Source: Diphasiastrum complanatum
Lineage: Eukaryota > Streptophyta > Lycopodiopsida > Lycopodiales > Lycopodiaceae
NCBI GenBank assembly: GCA_029204225.1
Contig: CM055103.1
Location: 27,824,315-27,888,314 of the forward strand
Length of the DNA: 64,000 bases
Direction: 5' to 3'
Shown: one piece after another, positions 1 to 10,853 of the stretch
How the letters are laid out: every line of letters begins with the position of its first letter
Numbering within the stretch: the stretch's first letter is position 1
Notes under the pieces: model-generated
Seen by the model: only the letters and a program-made list of their open reading frames with translations
Databases searched by the model: none
What the model was told of the DNA's origin: nothing
Position numbers and translations under genes: made by a program

Positions 1-1
1 T

Positions 2-1730
2 GTCAATACAGATGCAATACATTTTCAGACCACTGTTTGGAGAGGAGTTCTAGACACGGGCAGCGGAGCTTGTGGGGGTTATGCGACCCATTTCTATGTG
101 CTGCACCTAGTAGACCGTGAAGGGTGCACTCTCGATCTCATATATGAGTTCATGGACCACATTGACGAGGCGATTCAGATGTCGGCCTTGGACGAGGACA
201 TGGATGACTCTTCAAAGTCTTGTACTTTATCTGACTCAAGTTTATTGCGTTTCTTTTATGCTACGACTCACTGATGTTTGTAATGTGTCGTAGGAGGGAG
301 GAGATCTTGCAAATCTGGGAGCCCAAATGAGACTACTTTCATCGACCCATCCATGTCGTAGCCCACATGTTGCACCCCTTGCTCTTCCAAAAATTTGGAC
401 GATCCGGAGCTGCACAGGGGATGGGTGGAAGACAGTGAGCATGTATGGCCTGGACCAAGTATATCTGAAAAACCACTTAGTAGTCATATATGTAGTCAAT
501 GCATGTGTGTGAATTTAGTGGACTGATGCGTGCCATGGTTCTTTTGCCAACAGGCCTGCTGCTCAGGAACATAGCACGAGTTGGTGACTTTTGAGCACTT
601 CCAGTGGCCATTTGATGGAGAGCAGTGTCAACTGAGGGAGGATATGCTAAGGGAAGATATACTGAGGCCTGTGACATGGTGTGAGCTGCGGTGATTGGCT
701 GAGAAAGTCCTTTCGCAGCACTATTCATCATCCGCTTGTGAGCAGAATTGGAGCATTTGGGCCTTGTATCACACACAGAAGAAGAACAGCTTATCCATCG
801 AGCAGTGCAGGCTGTTGGAGTTTATGAACACCAACGGACGTATGATGAGACACACACACACAAAAGGCCAGATGATTGAGGTGAGTCACTTTATTACCCC
901 ATGCTGGAGCTATGTTTTGATGAATTGAACTACTTTCAAAATATGCAATGAATTGTAGGATACCTATTTCACAACAACGTTTGTTTTTGGTTGCAGATGA
1001 ACCCTGATTCTTGCTTGGTGGACTCGGCGGCTGCTGCTCCTATGGCACCACTTACACAGGAGGAGTTAGATGATGAGATCTATAAAGAGTTGTATAGGCA
1101 AGCAAAGGTTGATGCACATGCTTTACATCGGCAGAGGAGGGCAAGGAGGGTGCGGGAGGGGGCTGAGCGAGATGATGAGGGCTCGGAGGGTGGAGAGGAG
1201 CTCAGGGTTGATTATGAGGAGGACATGGGTAAAGGAGGGAGACAATAAGGGGGAGGATGAGAGGGGGGCAGAGAAACAGGGGAATGACCTAACTGACCTA
1301 TTAGTGGAGTGGGGACCCTGATGCAGAGACAAAGGAGAAGCCACGTAGGCCTAGAGGCCGACCTAGAGGTTCTGGTGTGGGGGGAGATGAATTCACTTTT
1401 TGCAGAGAGGAGCGGAGCATCACAGGCAGCTGCTCATCATCATTTGAGGGTGTAGGATCATAGCCTCTTGACACACGGACACGCAGGCGTAGAAAAAGGG
1501 GTGGAGACAGCCATAAGGGGGCTAGAGGAGGAGAGACAGGTAGAGATAGGGGCGGTCCTTCCACAGCATCGACAGCAGAATCAGAGCATGCAGCAGCGGG
1601 GCCATAATCTCCCGACAACGTATGGTTTCCTCAGATTCATCTGTAGACCCCTGGGATCAAGAAACTGGCACAAACTCGGAGGATCCTGATTACCATGACG
1701 ATGACGAGTCTTAGTTGTATGGTTTTCATT
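2..1730 (+). pseudogene. hAT-superfamily transposase relic (C-terminal part)
   Basis: Decayed transposase of the hAT superfamily, entered from the left window edge. Seen: an open frame at 2-274 ending in an acidic DEDMDDSS stretch; at about 330-377 a frame reading HRPIHVVAHMLHP, the plHaaAyyLnP-type block of plant hAT transposases; and at 695-880 LAEKVLSQHYSSSACEQNW followed by SIWALYHTQKKNSLSIEQC, which is the hAT C-terminal dimerisation domain (the SSSACERNWS..HTKKRNRL block). At 991-1248 an acidic, Arg-rich tail beginning NPDSCLVDSAAAAP follows, preceded by an intron-like tttttggttgcag acceptor. Frames are interrupted by stops and shifts, so it is not functional. Some interruptions may be introns. 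The N-terminal BED finger would lie outside the window. Family assignment is from recognised motifs, not a search. Confidence 0.7.
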
Positions 1731-1739
1731 ATGTTCATT

Positions 1740-3147
1740 GAACATCATTGTACCCCATTTTGGTGCCATATGGCCCGATATTGTAGAACATGATGATTTC
1801 TTTCACACGCGTGCCTTATGGATGTTTATAGGAGTTCAATACTCAAATGAGTATATGGGCACATAGATTTTTGGATAGGAGGTTAAGAAATACAAAATAT
1901 AATAGTTGAATGAAGATGTAGTGTATAGAATAACTACATCCCTAAGTCATAAAACCTTCATCTACTTCATCTCATGGTTATCAGCTTACCCCTTCCTTTT
2001 CCTTTTACCAGCTCAATAGTGCCAAATAATAACAGTCATACTCCAAAAAGTGAATAATGCAACATGATTAGCTATTATTACGTGTTGCATTAGCCAATGA
2101 CTTTTAAGCTTCTTGTTAAAAGTTAGCAAATTGAGTCAAACAAATGTCTACTTTACAACAATAATGTACTTATAAATCTTTCAATATTGTGATTCTCATA
2201 AGGCAAGTATTTCTCGTAAGTATCGTTGTGCCTTGAATCCTCTACAGATTTGCTTCTTAAAGAAATCTTTTAAAGGTAGCCACTTCACAAGCAATGTCCA
2301 GCTACTAAGCACTTGTATGAAAGAAGCATATGCCGAAAGTATAGAGAGCAAAATGACATGATTGCATGTTTACAAAAATTATCAATCTAATCGAAGTCCA
2401 ATCAAGTCTCTAAGGTTGTGAGTCTGATTGATATTAGGCAGCCCTATCAATGATCATTTGTGACTTGTGCAAAATAATCCAAGTCACAAATGGGAACCCC
2501 AACTTAACCTTGCAAGTTGTGCCTCATGATGATTTTCTATAATCGTTAGTTGCTAGTTGTAGTTTCTTGATATTCTTGCGATTCTTCATCAAAAGTCTGC
2601 TTCTTGCAATGCAATTGTACTACATTTAGCTGAAAATTATATTTCGTTAGAAATAAGTAATGCTCTTAGAATATACCACGTGGATGGCTTATTGCAGTGC
2701 TAAGGAACAACATCAAAATTATTTAGCTCCAACATGTAAACATGCTATCCACATCAATCAAATGGCTAGGTCATACTTTCAAGTTAAACCAAAGGTTCCA
2801 TTGAGGGATGCAATATCATGATGCATCGACTACATATACCTGTTCCGCATCACTCATTGAGTGCATGAACATATCTATACTTACGGATGAACATTAAATA
2901 ATGTGCTAGCATGCTCGTCATCCAAGATGAGTATCAGTTTTTAGATGTAAATCATATCAACTAATGCAATATGTTCATACTCTGGTCACCCATTCAAAAG
3001 TGCAGGCCATGTTGATCCATTAAGATAACAAAATCTGAAATCTCGACCAAACAAAATCCCTACTTGATTAGATGCTAACATCATATACAAACAGCCTTGC
3101 ACTTGCTCAAAAAGGGCTCCAAGTACCACATCATTCAAGTAGCATAC
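1740..3147. other. Intron of the MHK-like kinase gene, no recognisable element
   Basis: The kinase exon ending at 3148 has a GTATGC donor at 3147, so everything to its left is intron until the next exon, which is not in the window. I saw no other coding region, RNA gene or repeat with clear boundaries here. The hAT relic at 2-1730 would then also sit in this intron, in the opposite orientation. Confidence 0.5.
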
Positions 3148-4907
3148 CTTCACTTCTCTTAGATTCATGCACTCTTCCCACGAGTAAAATTTCCGCTTCA
3201 TTTTTTTTATGGCAACCTACAAAAGATAACAGTAATTTCAACAGACACCAATAGCAAATAAAAGAAATAAACCTCTACTGTGAATATTAAACTGAACCGT
3301 AGCCAATTCTTTTGTCCAACTCCAATCTAAGAAGTGTTAATGGTTTGAAGATAACTTCCCACAGTAACATTTCAGGCTAACAATCAGAAGACTTGTAGTA
3401 CAAAATGCATACCGTTTCATTGGTTATTCGATTTACTGCTTTCCACACGCTTCCATAAGTTCCATCTCCCAACTGTTTGATAACCTTATAACTGTACCAA
3501 GTAATGCAATCCTTCATCAATTTTCAAGAAATGCACCACAATCAACAAAGCCCAATTTTCGTAGCTGCTAACTCTTCTTGATAGAGAGCAACTAAAAATA
3601 TTGCCCTTTATTCTCCTTAAGCTTCACCTTTAAGAGTTAGACTGCAGCTACTTCAATTGACTGACTCACTAGAACACCAAAAGCATCCAATCCCAATCAG
3701 CAAAAATCCATGCTACCTAGTGGTATCCATGCTTTCACATGCACCAAGAAAAGATAAGGATCAACCAATTCATCTATAACAACCAAGGAGTAGTGACTAG
3801 CTAATACAGACAGCAAAGATTGAAGTTATCAGCGGAACCTAATGTCAGTCTGGACACTTCCCAAAATTTCCAGCTGAGTTTCTTGCATTTAGACCATAGT
3901 TGCAGCGCGATTCCCGAATCGCAATTCAGAATCGCGATCAGAATCGCGATTCCGATTCGCGATTCGGGATTTTCCCAGAATCGTGTAGAATCGATTTTTT
4001 TTTTTTTTTTGAAATTTTTTTAGGCAATATGGGTATCAGATGAAAGCTCTGATCGAGGGGATTATGATTGTGTAGTTTGCCGACTGTTTCGGGTGGAAAC
4101 ACCAAAAAGTGTGTTTTCACTCGGGGAGTTGGAAGGCCAAATCATGAAGAGGCCCTACCGTCAGGGCCGGGGTCTACCGGCAGCCCCCGGAGCCCGCCAT
4201 TGGGGGGCGTTGCCCCCCAAACCCCCCATCGGGGGGCTACCGCCCCCCGAACCCCCCGTTTCCCGGAGGCCTACTGTCCCCCGAACCCCCTAGAGCTTCT
4301 TGCTATATAGACATTGTAGATAAAAATGCCACCGCCCCCCTGTAGATAAAAATGGGGTCCAAATGCGCGCCGAGAAGGGCCCAATATTTATGCCCCAACT
4401 GTATGTACATTGCACTCACATCTCCAGTGAACCAATTGCAAAAGTGATCATCATCCATACAGTTGATAGTCCAAACTGTAGCATTAACATTTACTGAAAA
4501 CCAGAGCAAATGACAACCGGATAGCTACTGAAAATAAGATCTGTTTGTGCCTCATCTACTGCACTTATGAGAGGCAAAACGCTGGTTTGACCATTGATCC
4601 CCTAAAAAAATTTCAGCAATAAGCTATTTTTCCAAAAAAAAAAAAAAAAAAAAAATTCTTTTTTTTTGCGATTCTGGGTCGCGAATCGCGACCCGCGAAT
4701 CGTAGACCCAGCGAATCCAGATTCGCTGCAACTATGATTTAGACTGAGAAATGGGTACGGTAAAGCTTTAGACTGCTAAGATGGAGCAACAGAGAGTAAA
4801 GAGGGGAAAACAAGAGTGATTCTTATATGTTAATACCATGCAAATATACTACTAATACCCCTTCAAAACACCCTTAATTCCAGAGAAGTAGAAGCTCACC
4901 GTTGCAT
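3148..4907 (-). CDS. MHK: MHK/CDKF;4-like (MAK/RCK family) serine/threonine protein kinase, 5' part only
   Basis: N-terminal part of a CMGC-group protein kinase. Exon 1 coding part is only 8 nt (4907-4900: ATG CAA CG, donor GTGAGC). Exon 2 is 3491-3413 (acceptor TACAG, donor GTATGC). Exon 3 is 3216-3148 (acceptor TTGTAG, donor GTATGC). The spliced frame begins [20 protein letters not shown] (glycine loop GDGTYGSV), then [16 protein letters not shown] and MNLREVK; the first K of VAIKK is the ATP-binding lysine. The sequence [18 protein letters not shown] is typical of plant MHK and rice CDKF;4 rather than other CDKs (known from family memory). The start at 4907 is preferred over an in-frame ATG at 3517 because splicing gives the family's M-x-RYK start. 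The rest of the kinase domain lies beyond position 1. Intron 1 (3492-4899) holds a hAT-type insertion. Confidence 0.85.
3895..4736. mobile_element. Non-autonomous hAT-type DNA transposon (MITE-like), 842 bp
   Basis: Perfect 13-bp terminal inverted repeats catagttgcagcg (3895-3907) and cgctgcaactatg (4724-4736), flanked by a perfect 8-bp target duplication atttagac (3887-3894 and 4737-4744). An 8-bp duplication is diagnostic for hAT. Just inside both ends are multiple short aatcgcgattc-type palindromic repeats, typical of subterminal transposase-binding sites. T/A homopolymers adjoin them (about 3995-4010 and 4631-4670). There is no transposase ORF. It sits in intron 1 of the MHK-like kinase, so it is tolerated. 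Whether the hAT relic at 2-1730 ever mobilised it is unknown. Confidence 0.92.
4160..4290. repeat. G/C-run hairpin block inside the hAT-type element
   Basis: Alternating runs of five to six G and six C: ggggggcgttgcccccc and ggggggctaccgcccccc, separated by aaacccccc and gaacccccc spacers. Each G-run can pair with the next C-run in a short hairpin, and the C-rich strand has four-run G-quadruplex potential. Open frames across it (Pro-rich) are composition artefacts. Confidence 0.8.
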
Positions 4908-6500
4908 GGCTGGAATCCGGACTTCTCACAATGGATCTTCAAAAGCAATATTTTTGCCTACATCGATAGTAGTTCAAATGGCCTATAACACAATCTAAAG
5001 GGGGGCAATCTCTCCATCTCCGAGCCTGGGGAAAATGTGTGCTTGTAGAAACATCACCTAAAAACAAAGAACGGCACAATCGAAACTCCTGAGATAGAAC
5101 AGCCATCACCCTCACAGAAGGGGAGCCTTAAAGTTGACAAAGGTGGTGCAGAAACCAAAGCAGCAGATGTACCACTTCGCTTTCTTTTCACTCATCTGCT
5201 TACTCTGAAAAGCTATCCTCCTTTTCCCCACTGCAATCCATACTGCAGTGGCTTGAACAACATCCCACGGTGGAGGTTGAGGCTGCATCTGCTCTGGCCT
5301 CAGAATCATAACTTCTAAAATGTCTTAGAAGTAATTCTGCAAGATTACAAAGAACAGCCAGATTAAGATTGGTCTTCATATGCTTCCAAGTAAGAAGTCG
5401 AAATAATATTTAGGTCAAGATTACAATTTACAACTACAAAACGTTACAGAGAGAGTATCCACAATTTTCCAAAAGCAGCAAGACTTTGACAGTAAATCTT
5501 CATTTTCTTGAATGCTGCACCAAACTAGCTTGACAGTAACTAGCATAGATGCAGTAAAAGGAGAAATTCTGAAAGTATGATCTAAGATACAAGTAAGCCT
5601 ACAAGCCCCTGTAAAAGCGCCTAATTGACATCACGGAAAAGAGACAGCTATATTCTCAGCGATAGCAACCAGTCAAAGCACGCTAACAAAAACTATAGCC
5701 AACTGAAGATTAGCCATAAAAAAGGTTCCGTATGGATCATTCAAAGCATTTCCAAGCCCTCAACAAAAACTATAGCCACCTGAAAATAAGCCATCAAAAA
5801 CTTTCCGTATCGATCATTCAAAGCGTTTCCAAGCCCTCAACAAAGAAATCACGAAAATTATGTAAAGCCGATCATAACGGTGATGATTCAAGCTAATCGT
5901 AGAATAACAAACACACGTTATAATTGTTAATTAGTAAAAACAACGATGATCCAAGCTTTTCGTAGATTAACAAAAATAACTATTCATACAAGGCAAACTT
6001 AGAAACAGAACCGTTCCTGACTAAAACTTCAAATAATAAGCAACGGCTACGAATCACATAATTGATCCCTTTCAGAGCAAAAACTGCAAATAACCCCTAA
6101 ATAGAGTCGGAATGATTATCTCCAACACATAAAACACAGATTTATCACTACAACTATTAATAGAGCCGAATGATACGATTACCGCCGTCAAAGACAATAA
6201 TAAAGAGAGAAACGAAAACCCCATCCAATGAAGCTCAAATTAAAACAAAACTCGAACCTGGATTATTCGTCGTTCTCCGAGAAGTTTCACATGATTGATG
6301 AAATGAAAAAGGGCAAACCAGCAAAGGCGCTTGGCGATTCCAGAGCATTCTTTTCCAATCCTCACTTACTTCACAATAAACCAGAGACCAGAATTTTCAA
6401 AACAATAAACCATGGCTCCCGATTGTCGTCGCTTCACAGAAATCCAAAGATGGATTGATCCGTCCATCATCCGGCGCATCAAACGAAAGATCCGCGATCT
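4908..6500 (-). other. 5' leader/promoter region of the MHK-like kinase (inferred)
   Basis: Upstream of the kinase start codon I see no other gene. The exon holding the ATG probably extends to about 4960, where a tttgaactactatcgatgtag acceptor-like sequence occurs on the minus strand, so one or more 5' UTR introns are likely. The transcription start is not determined. A 77-bp tandem repeat lies at 5687-5840. Open frames near 6366-6671 and 6479-6898 are Arg/Glu/Lys-rich because of a CT-rich stretch (6546-6600) and look non-coding. Confidence 0.4.
5687..5840. repeat. Imperfect tandem duplication, period 77 bp
   Basis: Two adjacent units both start caaaaactatagcca/c (5687 and 5764) and run to tccaagccctcaa, differing at roughly one position in ten. 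A shorter weak repeat (gatgatycaagctwwtcgtag) follows at about 5881 and 5945. Confidence 0.85.
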
Positions 6501-6669
6501 GAAAATATTTTGTCGCAACTGTGTGCCTGCCCCTTCCTTGATTTTACGAGCTCCTTCCTCTTCCTCTTCCTCTTCCTCTCTTTTTCTTTCTCTTTCTCTT
6601 GGTCTCCCCGTTGCAAGAAAAAGACGAGTGCATATGAAACCCCGGGGAATCCAAAGTTTACACTCATCC

Positions 6670-7270
6670 AATCACACGTATCCACGTGTTTGAGGTCACC
6701 CGGAGCAAAGTGATGAGAGGTCACCCGCCATTGATCCCATCCCAAACAATAGGTATTCCCAATCACAAGATGCCCCATCCTCATGAGTGCCAACGATCCA
6801 ATATGCCCACATGTCCCCATCCTTGTGAGTCCAACGATCCAAAATGCTCTAAGTGTTGCATCATGATCTATCCACGTATTGAGAGTCACGAGGGGCAAGT
6901 GTTTAGGGTCACATGTCTTTTGCCTTATATTGGCCTGTAGTGGATGTATCTATCTAGGCAAAATAGCATATTCCAAATCACAATTGCAAGTAAGGCCCTC
7001 ACCCTTATCCAACGATCCAAAATGTTCTATCATGCTTAAAATGTTTCATGATGATCCATCCACATGTTTAGAGTCACTCATGCGCGTGTTGAGAGTCATG
7101 TGTCCACAGTGATGATGTCACTTGAGATGGCCTTGCCAAATCCCGGCCACTAGATGTATCTAAGCAAAATAGCGTATTCCAAATCGCAATTGAGGGATGC
7201 AAGCAAGGCCCCGACCCTCATACACCATCCCAAAATATTTCAAATGTTGGATCTTAATCTATTCATCATG
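6670..7270. repeat. Degenerate tandem repeat of roughly 200-300 bp units
   Basis: Recurring blocks in the same order: caacgatccaaaatg, a tgatctatccacgt/tgatccatccacatg block, gagagtca, then gatgtatctawctaggcaaaatagc and tattccaaatcrcaattg (about 6945-6985 and 7150-7190). Units are diverged, with indels, so boundaries are approximate. No coding potential was seen. Confidence 0.6.
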
Positions 7271-9532
7271 ATGGAACATTCTCAATAACTATTGGGAATA
7301 TGGTGTTTCCATATAGGTCAAAATTAAATGAATCGGCAAAGTCCATTACGCAATTGATTGATTTATAGAATCATGTTGCAAGTAGCAAGAAACATACCAT
7401 CAAAAAGTGACTAAGATTTGACTTTTAGTAGAAAGTGATGGAAGTCGAGGGTTGGAAAAGAGAAATAGTCATATTTTAACCTGGGAGAAGAGGAAAATAT
7501 AGAGCATTTGATCAGCCAGATCAAGACTTATTTCCTTTAATGTTTTGACCATGTTTCGTAAATCATCCACTATAGCAAGTTATCCTATTTCAAACCACCA
7601 CGAGTTACAATCGCCTTGAACAATGTCCCTTGAAGACATAAACAATCACATAAATTTGGCTCATTTGGGATCTCTTTGCCCAATGAGAGAACTTCACATG
7701 CTACACATAAAGAGCCAATGCCTCACTCATGAATTCTTCTTACTAGCTTAATCGATTGTTATTGAGGGTGCCTTAAGTAAGTTATCTATGACTCACCACC
7801 ACCTATTTATCTACTAAGCAAACAAAAAGAGTTCATAGATTGAAGGAGATATGTATTCATTATCCAATAATAGGGAGGGAGGTCACCTCATTGGCCATTC
7901 TGTCGGGGCGAAAGGCCCTTCCCACGGCAGAACGGTTAAGTAGGTGACCTTCTGCGGCGTGAAAACGTTTTTTTCTTCTTCTTTTTTTGCCATCATTCTT
8001 TTTTACATGCACCTTTCGCATCTCGATAGGTGCATGTAAAAATTTAAAAGGAAAAAAAAAAAAAAAGAGGTGCAAAAATTGTGTTCTGTGAGGCACCCCC
8101 TTTTTTTTCATGGAAGAGAAAAAAATTCGTTTACCGATGCCATGATGCATTGCGGGCACGGGCAAAAAAGGACAACGGTTTGAGTGAAACGAAGAGTAGG
8201 CTGAATCAGAAGCACATGGGCATGTTATCCCTCCACTGGCAGAAGTGAGAGGTAAACGTTGCTCGGTTGCCCGCCTCAACGCAGTCTCCTCTACAACATC
8301 GCATGAGCACAGCCCTCCCTCCGGAGAATTGTGTCCAACGAGACATGCCCAGATTAAGTGCAATATCCGACAAAGTTGACCACGGTTCGATTCCCCATTC
8401 ACACGTTGTCTTTTCCCCACTTGAGCTACAGATGGTCGCTACACCACCCGACGAGAGAGAGCTGTTGAATCTGAACTTACGAAGCAATAGTGGACTACAC
8501 CCAGATGCACTTATGGGACTGCTTCATAACAAAACACAGTATAAGGCCACTAATAAAAGCCAAAATTAATTGGTGGCTAATGCTTATTGCCTTCACAACA
8601 ACGATTTGTGTAGATTTGGGGGCTCTTTGGGGACTGTTGTCTTTGTGATGAGCGACAATTTTGTAGCATCATACCACTGACCCAAAACGCAACAGTACCA
8701 GCATATGTTGGTAGCCTCAAAATGGTCTAATACAGACCTGTGGTAGTGTCACAATCAGCGATCCAGAAGCGCACAATATTCAGACCTCTGAAGGGCGCTA
8801 CTACAACGATCTACAGGAGGGCGAACTTTAGAACTTCTCTTCAGTAATTTTAGCTCAAGAATGTGCTCAAATAGATGTCTCTTCAAACCGGCCACCGACA
8901 GGCATGGAGGAGAAAAGCAGATTTAAAAGCTGATGATTCTGTGTTAAGTCGGCTCTACAGTCATAACTAGCATATGTCGTGTTGGTTTGACATAGCATTG
9001 GGTACCAGTTTAATCATCTATGGCGGCCTCCATTCTGAAGCTTGTATGGAAATTGGCTACACGCTGCTTGTTGTTAGGTCGATGATGGGTTTCATTGTGG
9101 GAAGCATGGACAACAAAAATCTATGCATTTTTTCTCCACAAGTGCTCAAGCTCAAATAGTTATCATCCCCAATTTAGAAATTGGCATTAATTTGATTCGT
9201 CTAAGAGCTTTGCTTTCTTCTTATTCATGGTGATAAAGGAGCAACAACAACGAATCCTTGGTACATGTAACTACGTGTATTGGATTCAGACAAACAACAA
9301 TAAATCGAAGTCTGTCTTACTTGATCAGTTTCAAAGTCTCTGATCTAGACAGTCAATTCCATAGCCATGCACAAGTTACTTTAGTTTCAGATTTAGCTTT
9401 GCGAAAGCGATTTAGATGTGGTTATTAGAGCGACAGATCGAGCACTGCTATCATTCATATGAAACAAATTACTGGAACTTAGATAGATTAGTTGTGTAGA
9501 AAATACAGTCTGAATGCAGATAGAGGCGTGTT
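7271..9532. other. Gene-free stretch with one strong hairpin
   Basis: No credible gene or complete element. At 8000-8042 there is a perfect 15-bp inverted repeat (tttttacatgcacct / aggtgcatgtaaaaa) with a 13-nt loop, followed by an A-run and preceded by T-runs. The open frames at 7860-8420 and 8206-8487 (minus) match nothing I recognise and overlap homopolymers. Confidence 0.5.
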
Positions 9533-10019
9533 TGTTATGGCCATATTCGGTAAAGGACCTGGAATAGTCCTAATATGGTAGACTGGCCCTCCAGTATTCG
9601 AGATTATTGGTGAGCCTAGATTTAATTCCACATCGAGGCCTGTTGGTGACTAATGACCTTGAGAGGACCCAGACACTCTAATTGAGACATATGAGTAGTG
9701 CATGTACATGTGACTGATATAGACATGAGGTATGCATGAAGAGCTGTAACCTATTTATAGTTGACCTGCATGGGAATTGCATGTGCTCATGCACATGATC
9801 CTACTCTCTATATATTGAGGTAGTGATTATTCCGTCGACGACTTGGTCTAGGTTACCTGATGAGCTCTTTTCCTCTTGCTGTCACATTGGCATGGCTTGG
9901 GGACTAGATCCAGGAGGATTCTCCAAGAGGGGTCTAGGAATAGTTGGGTGGTTTTGCTCCACAGTCTCTCTTGTGTTTTTCTATCCTCATCTTAGGGGGT
10001 GTCCCTACTGGTCTTTACA
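9533..10019 (+). repeat. 5' LTR of a LARD-like LTR retrotransposon
   Basis: Starts TGTTATGGCCATATTCGG and ends ctttaca at 10019, one base before a primer-binding site, giving 487 bp with TG...CA ends. It is homologous to the LTR at 62661-63015 (same start, shared blocks such as cctatttatagttgacctgc and gacactctaattgagacat). The block tatttatag is a plausible TATA box. The interior to its right is non-coding. Confidence 0.85.
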
Positions 10020-10020
10020 T

Positions 10021-10032
10021 TGGTATCAGAGC
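10021..10032 (+). other. Primer-binding site, initiator tRNA-Met type
   Basis: tggtatcagagc, complementary to the 3' end of plant initiator tRNA-Met, one base after the LTR end. Confidence 0.9.
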
Positions 10033-10850
10033 TCGACTAAGATGCGATTTTTTGGATGGGATGGAGAGAAGTTCTACATCAAATCAGAATTGGACGCACT
10101 TGGATTCACATCCTGGTTGGAGTGCTGTTTTTCAAGGGAAATCGGATTTGGATTCACTAATTCTTGTGTAAAGCATGCTTTTCAAATTTGGTGGTAGAGT
10201 GCTCTTCTCCTTGTTTGATTTTTTAGAGCTGCTGTGGATTAGTGAGGAATTCATTCTTATTTTTTGAAGCCTTGAGAAAATTTCCGTTTGAAGTAGAATG
10301 ATCTGCATGTGTAGATCCACTTTCTTGTTCCAATTCGTTTTTTTAGATAAATGATTTGCATAAGTCCATAATGTTTTGGACAGTATGATTCAGATTTGGC
10401 AGCAAGATGTTTATTGATAGATTGATGAGGAATCGATTTATCCTGATTAAATAGATTGACTGTTGCTGGAAATCTCGAATTATGGTTTGCATGTGGATTT
10501 AAGGTTTTTCTAGTCTAGTCCTCTTGTGTTACATGCAAACTGAGAACTAAAACCATAGAATGGATTGTAAATTGTAGATTCTCTAGAAAGGCAGATTTGG
10601 AATAGAGAAAGTGTTGCATGTAGATAAACCCTGTGAAACATCAACAATGTGAGTAGATTCAATGCATTTAACATTCAAATTTGAATGTGTCCAAACTCGA
10701 CCTCCTAACTTTGCCACACTTTTCAAAAGTGATAATTCAAATGAAATTTGACTAAAATAATTGTCATTAAGTTTATCTCTAAGTCTAAAATGCATATTGT
10801 CCTAATATTGACAATTAAACAAAATATGACTAAACTAGTTGAGATTTCTC
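10033..10850 (+). other. Non-coding leader of the LARD-like element, plus the LTR tail of a copia-type relic
   Basis: AT-rich sequence with no ORF. Its gatt-rich texture resembles the long non-coding stretch at 60.1-62.6 kb that precedes the related 3' LTR. From about 10853 downward on the minus strand lies the 3' LTR of the gag-bearing element at 10854-13297; its far end was not located. Confidence 0.5.
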
Positions 10851-10853
10851 ACA

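Noticed and set aside
4068-4310. Pro-rich ORFs in the hAT element
   Set aside because: Produced by G/C runs of the element's core.
6479-6898. Arg/Glu/Lys-rich minus-strand ORF of 139 codons, and overlapping ORFs
   Set aside because: The charged run is the complement of a CT-rich tract; no conserved motif and overlapping frames in both strands.
6670-7270. Repeats considered as a CRISPR array
   Set aside because: Units are long and degenerate, with no constant repeat/spacer pattern, and the DNA is eukaryotic.
8370-8400. tRNA/SINE B-box-like ggttcgattcc
   Set aside because: No A box or cloverleaf at the right distance and no SINE ends; a single short match is not enough.
7860-8420. 186-codon minus-strand ORF
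   Set aside because: Contains homopolymer-derived Lys/Phe runs and a hairpin; nothing recognisable.
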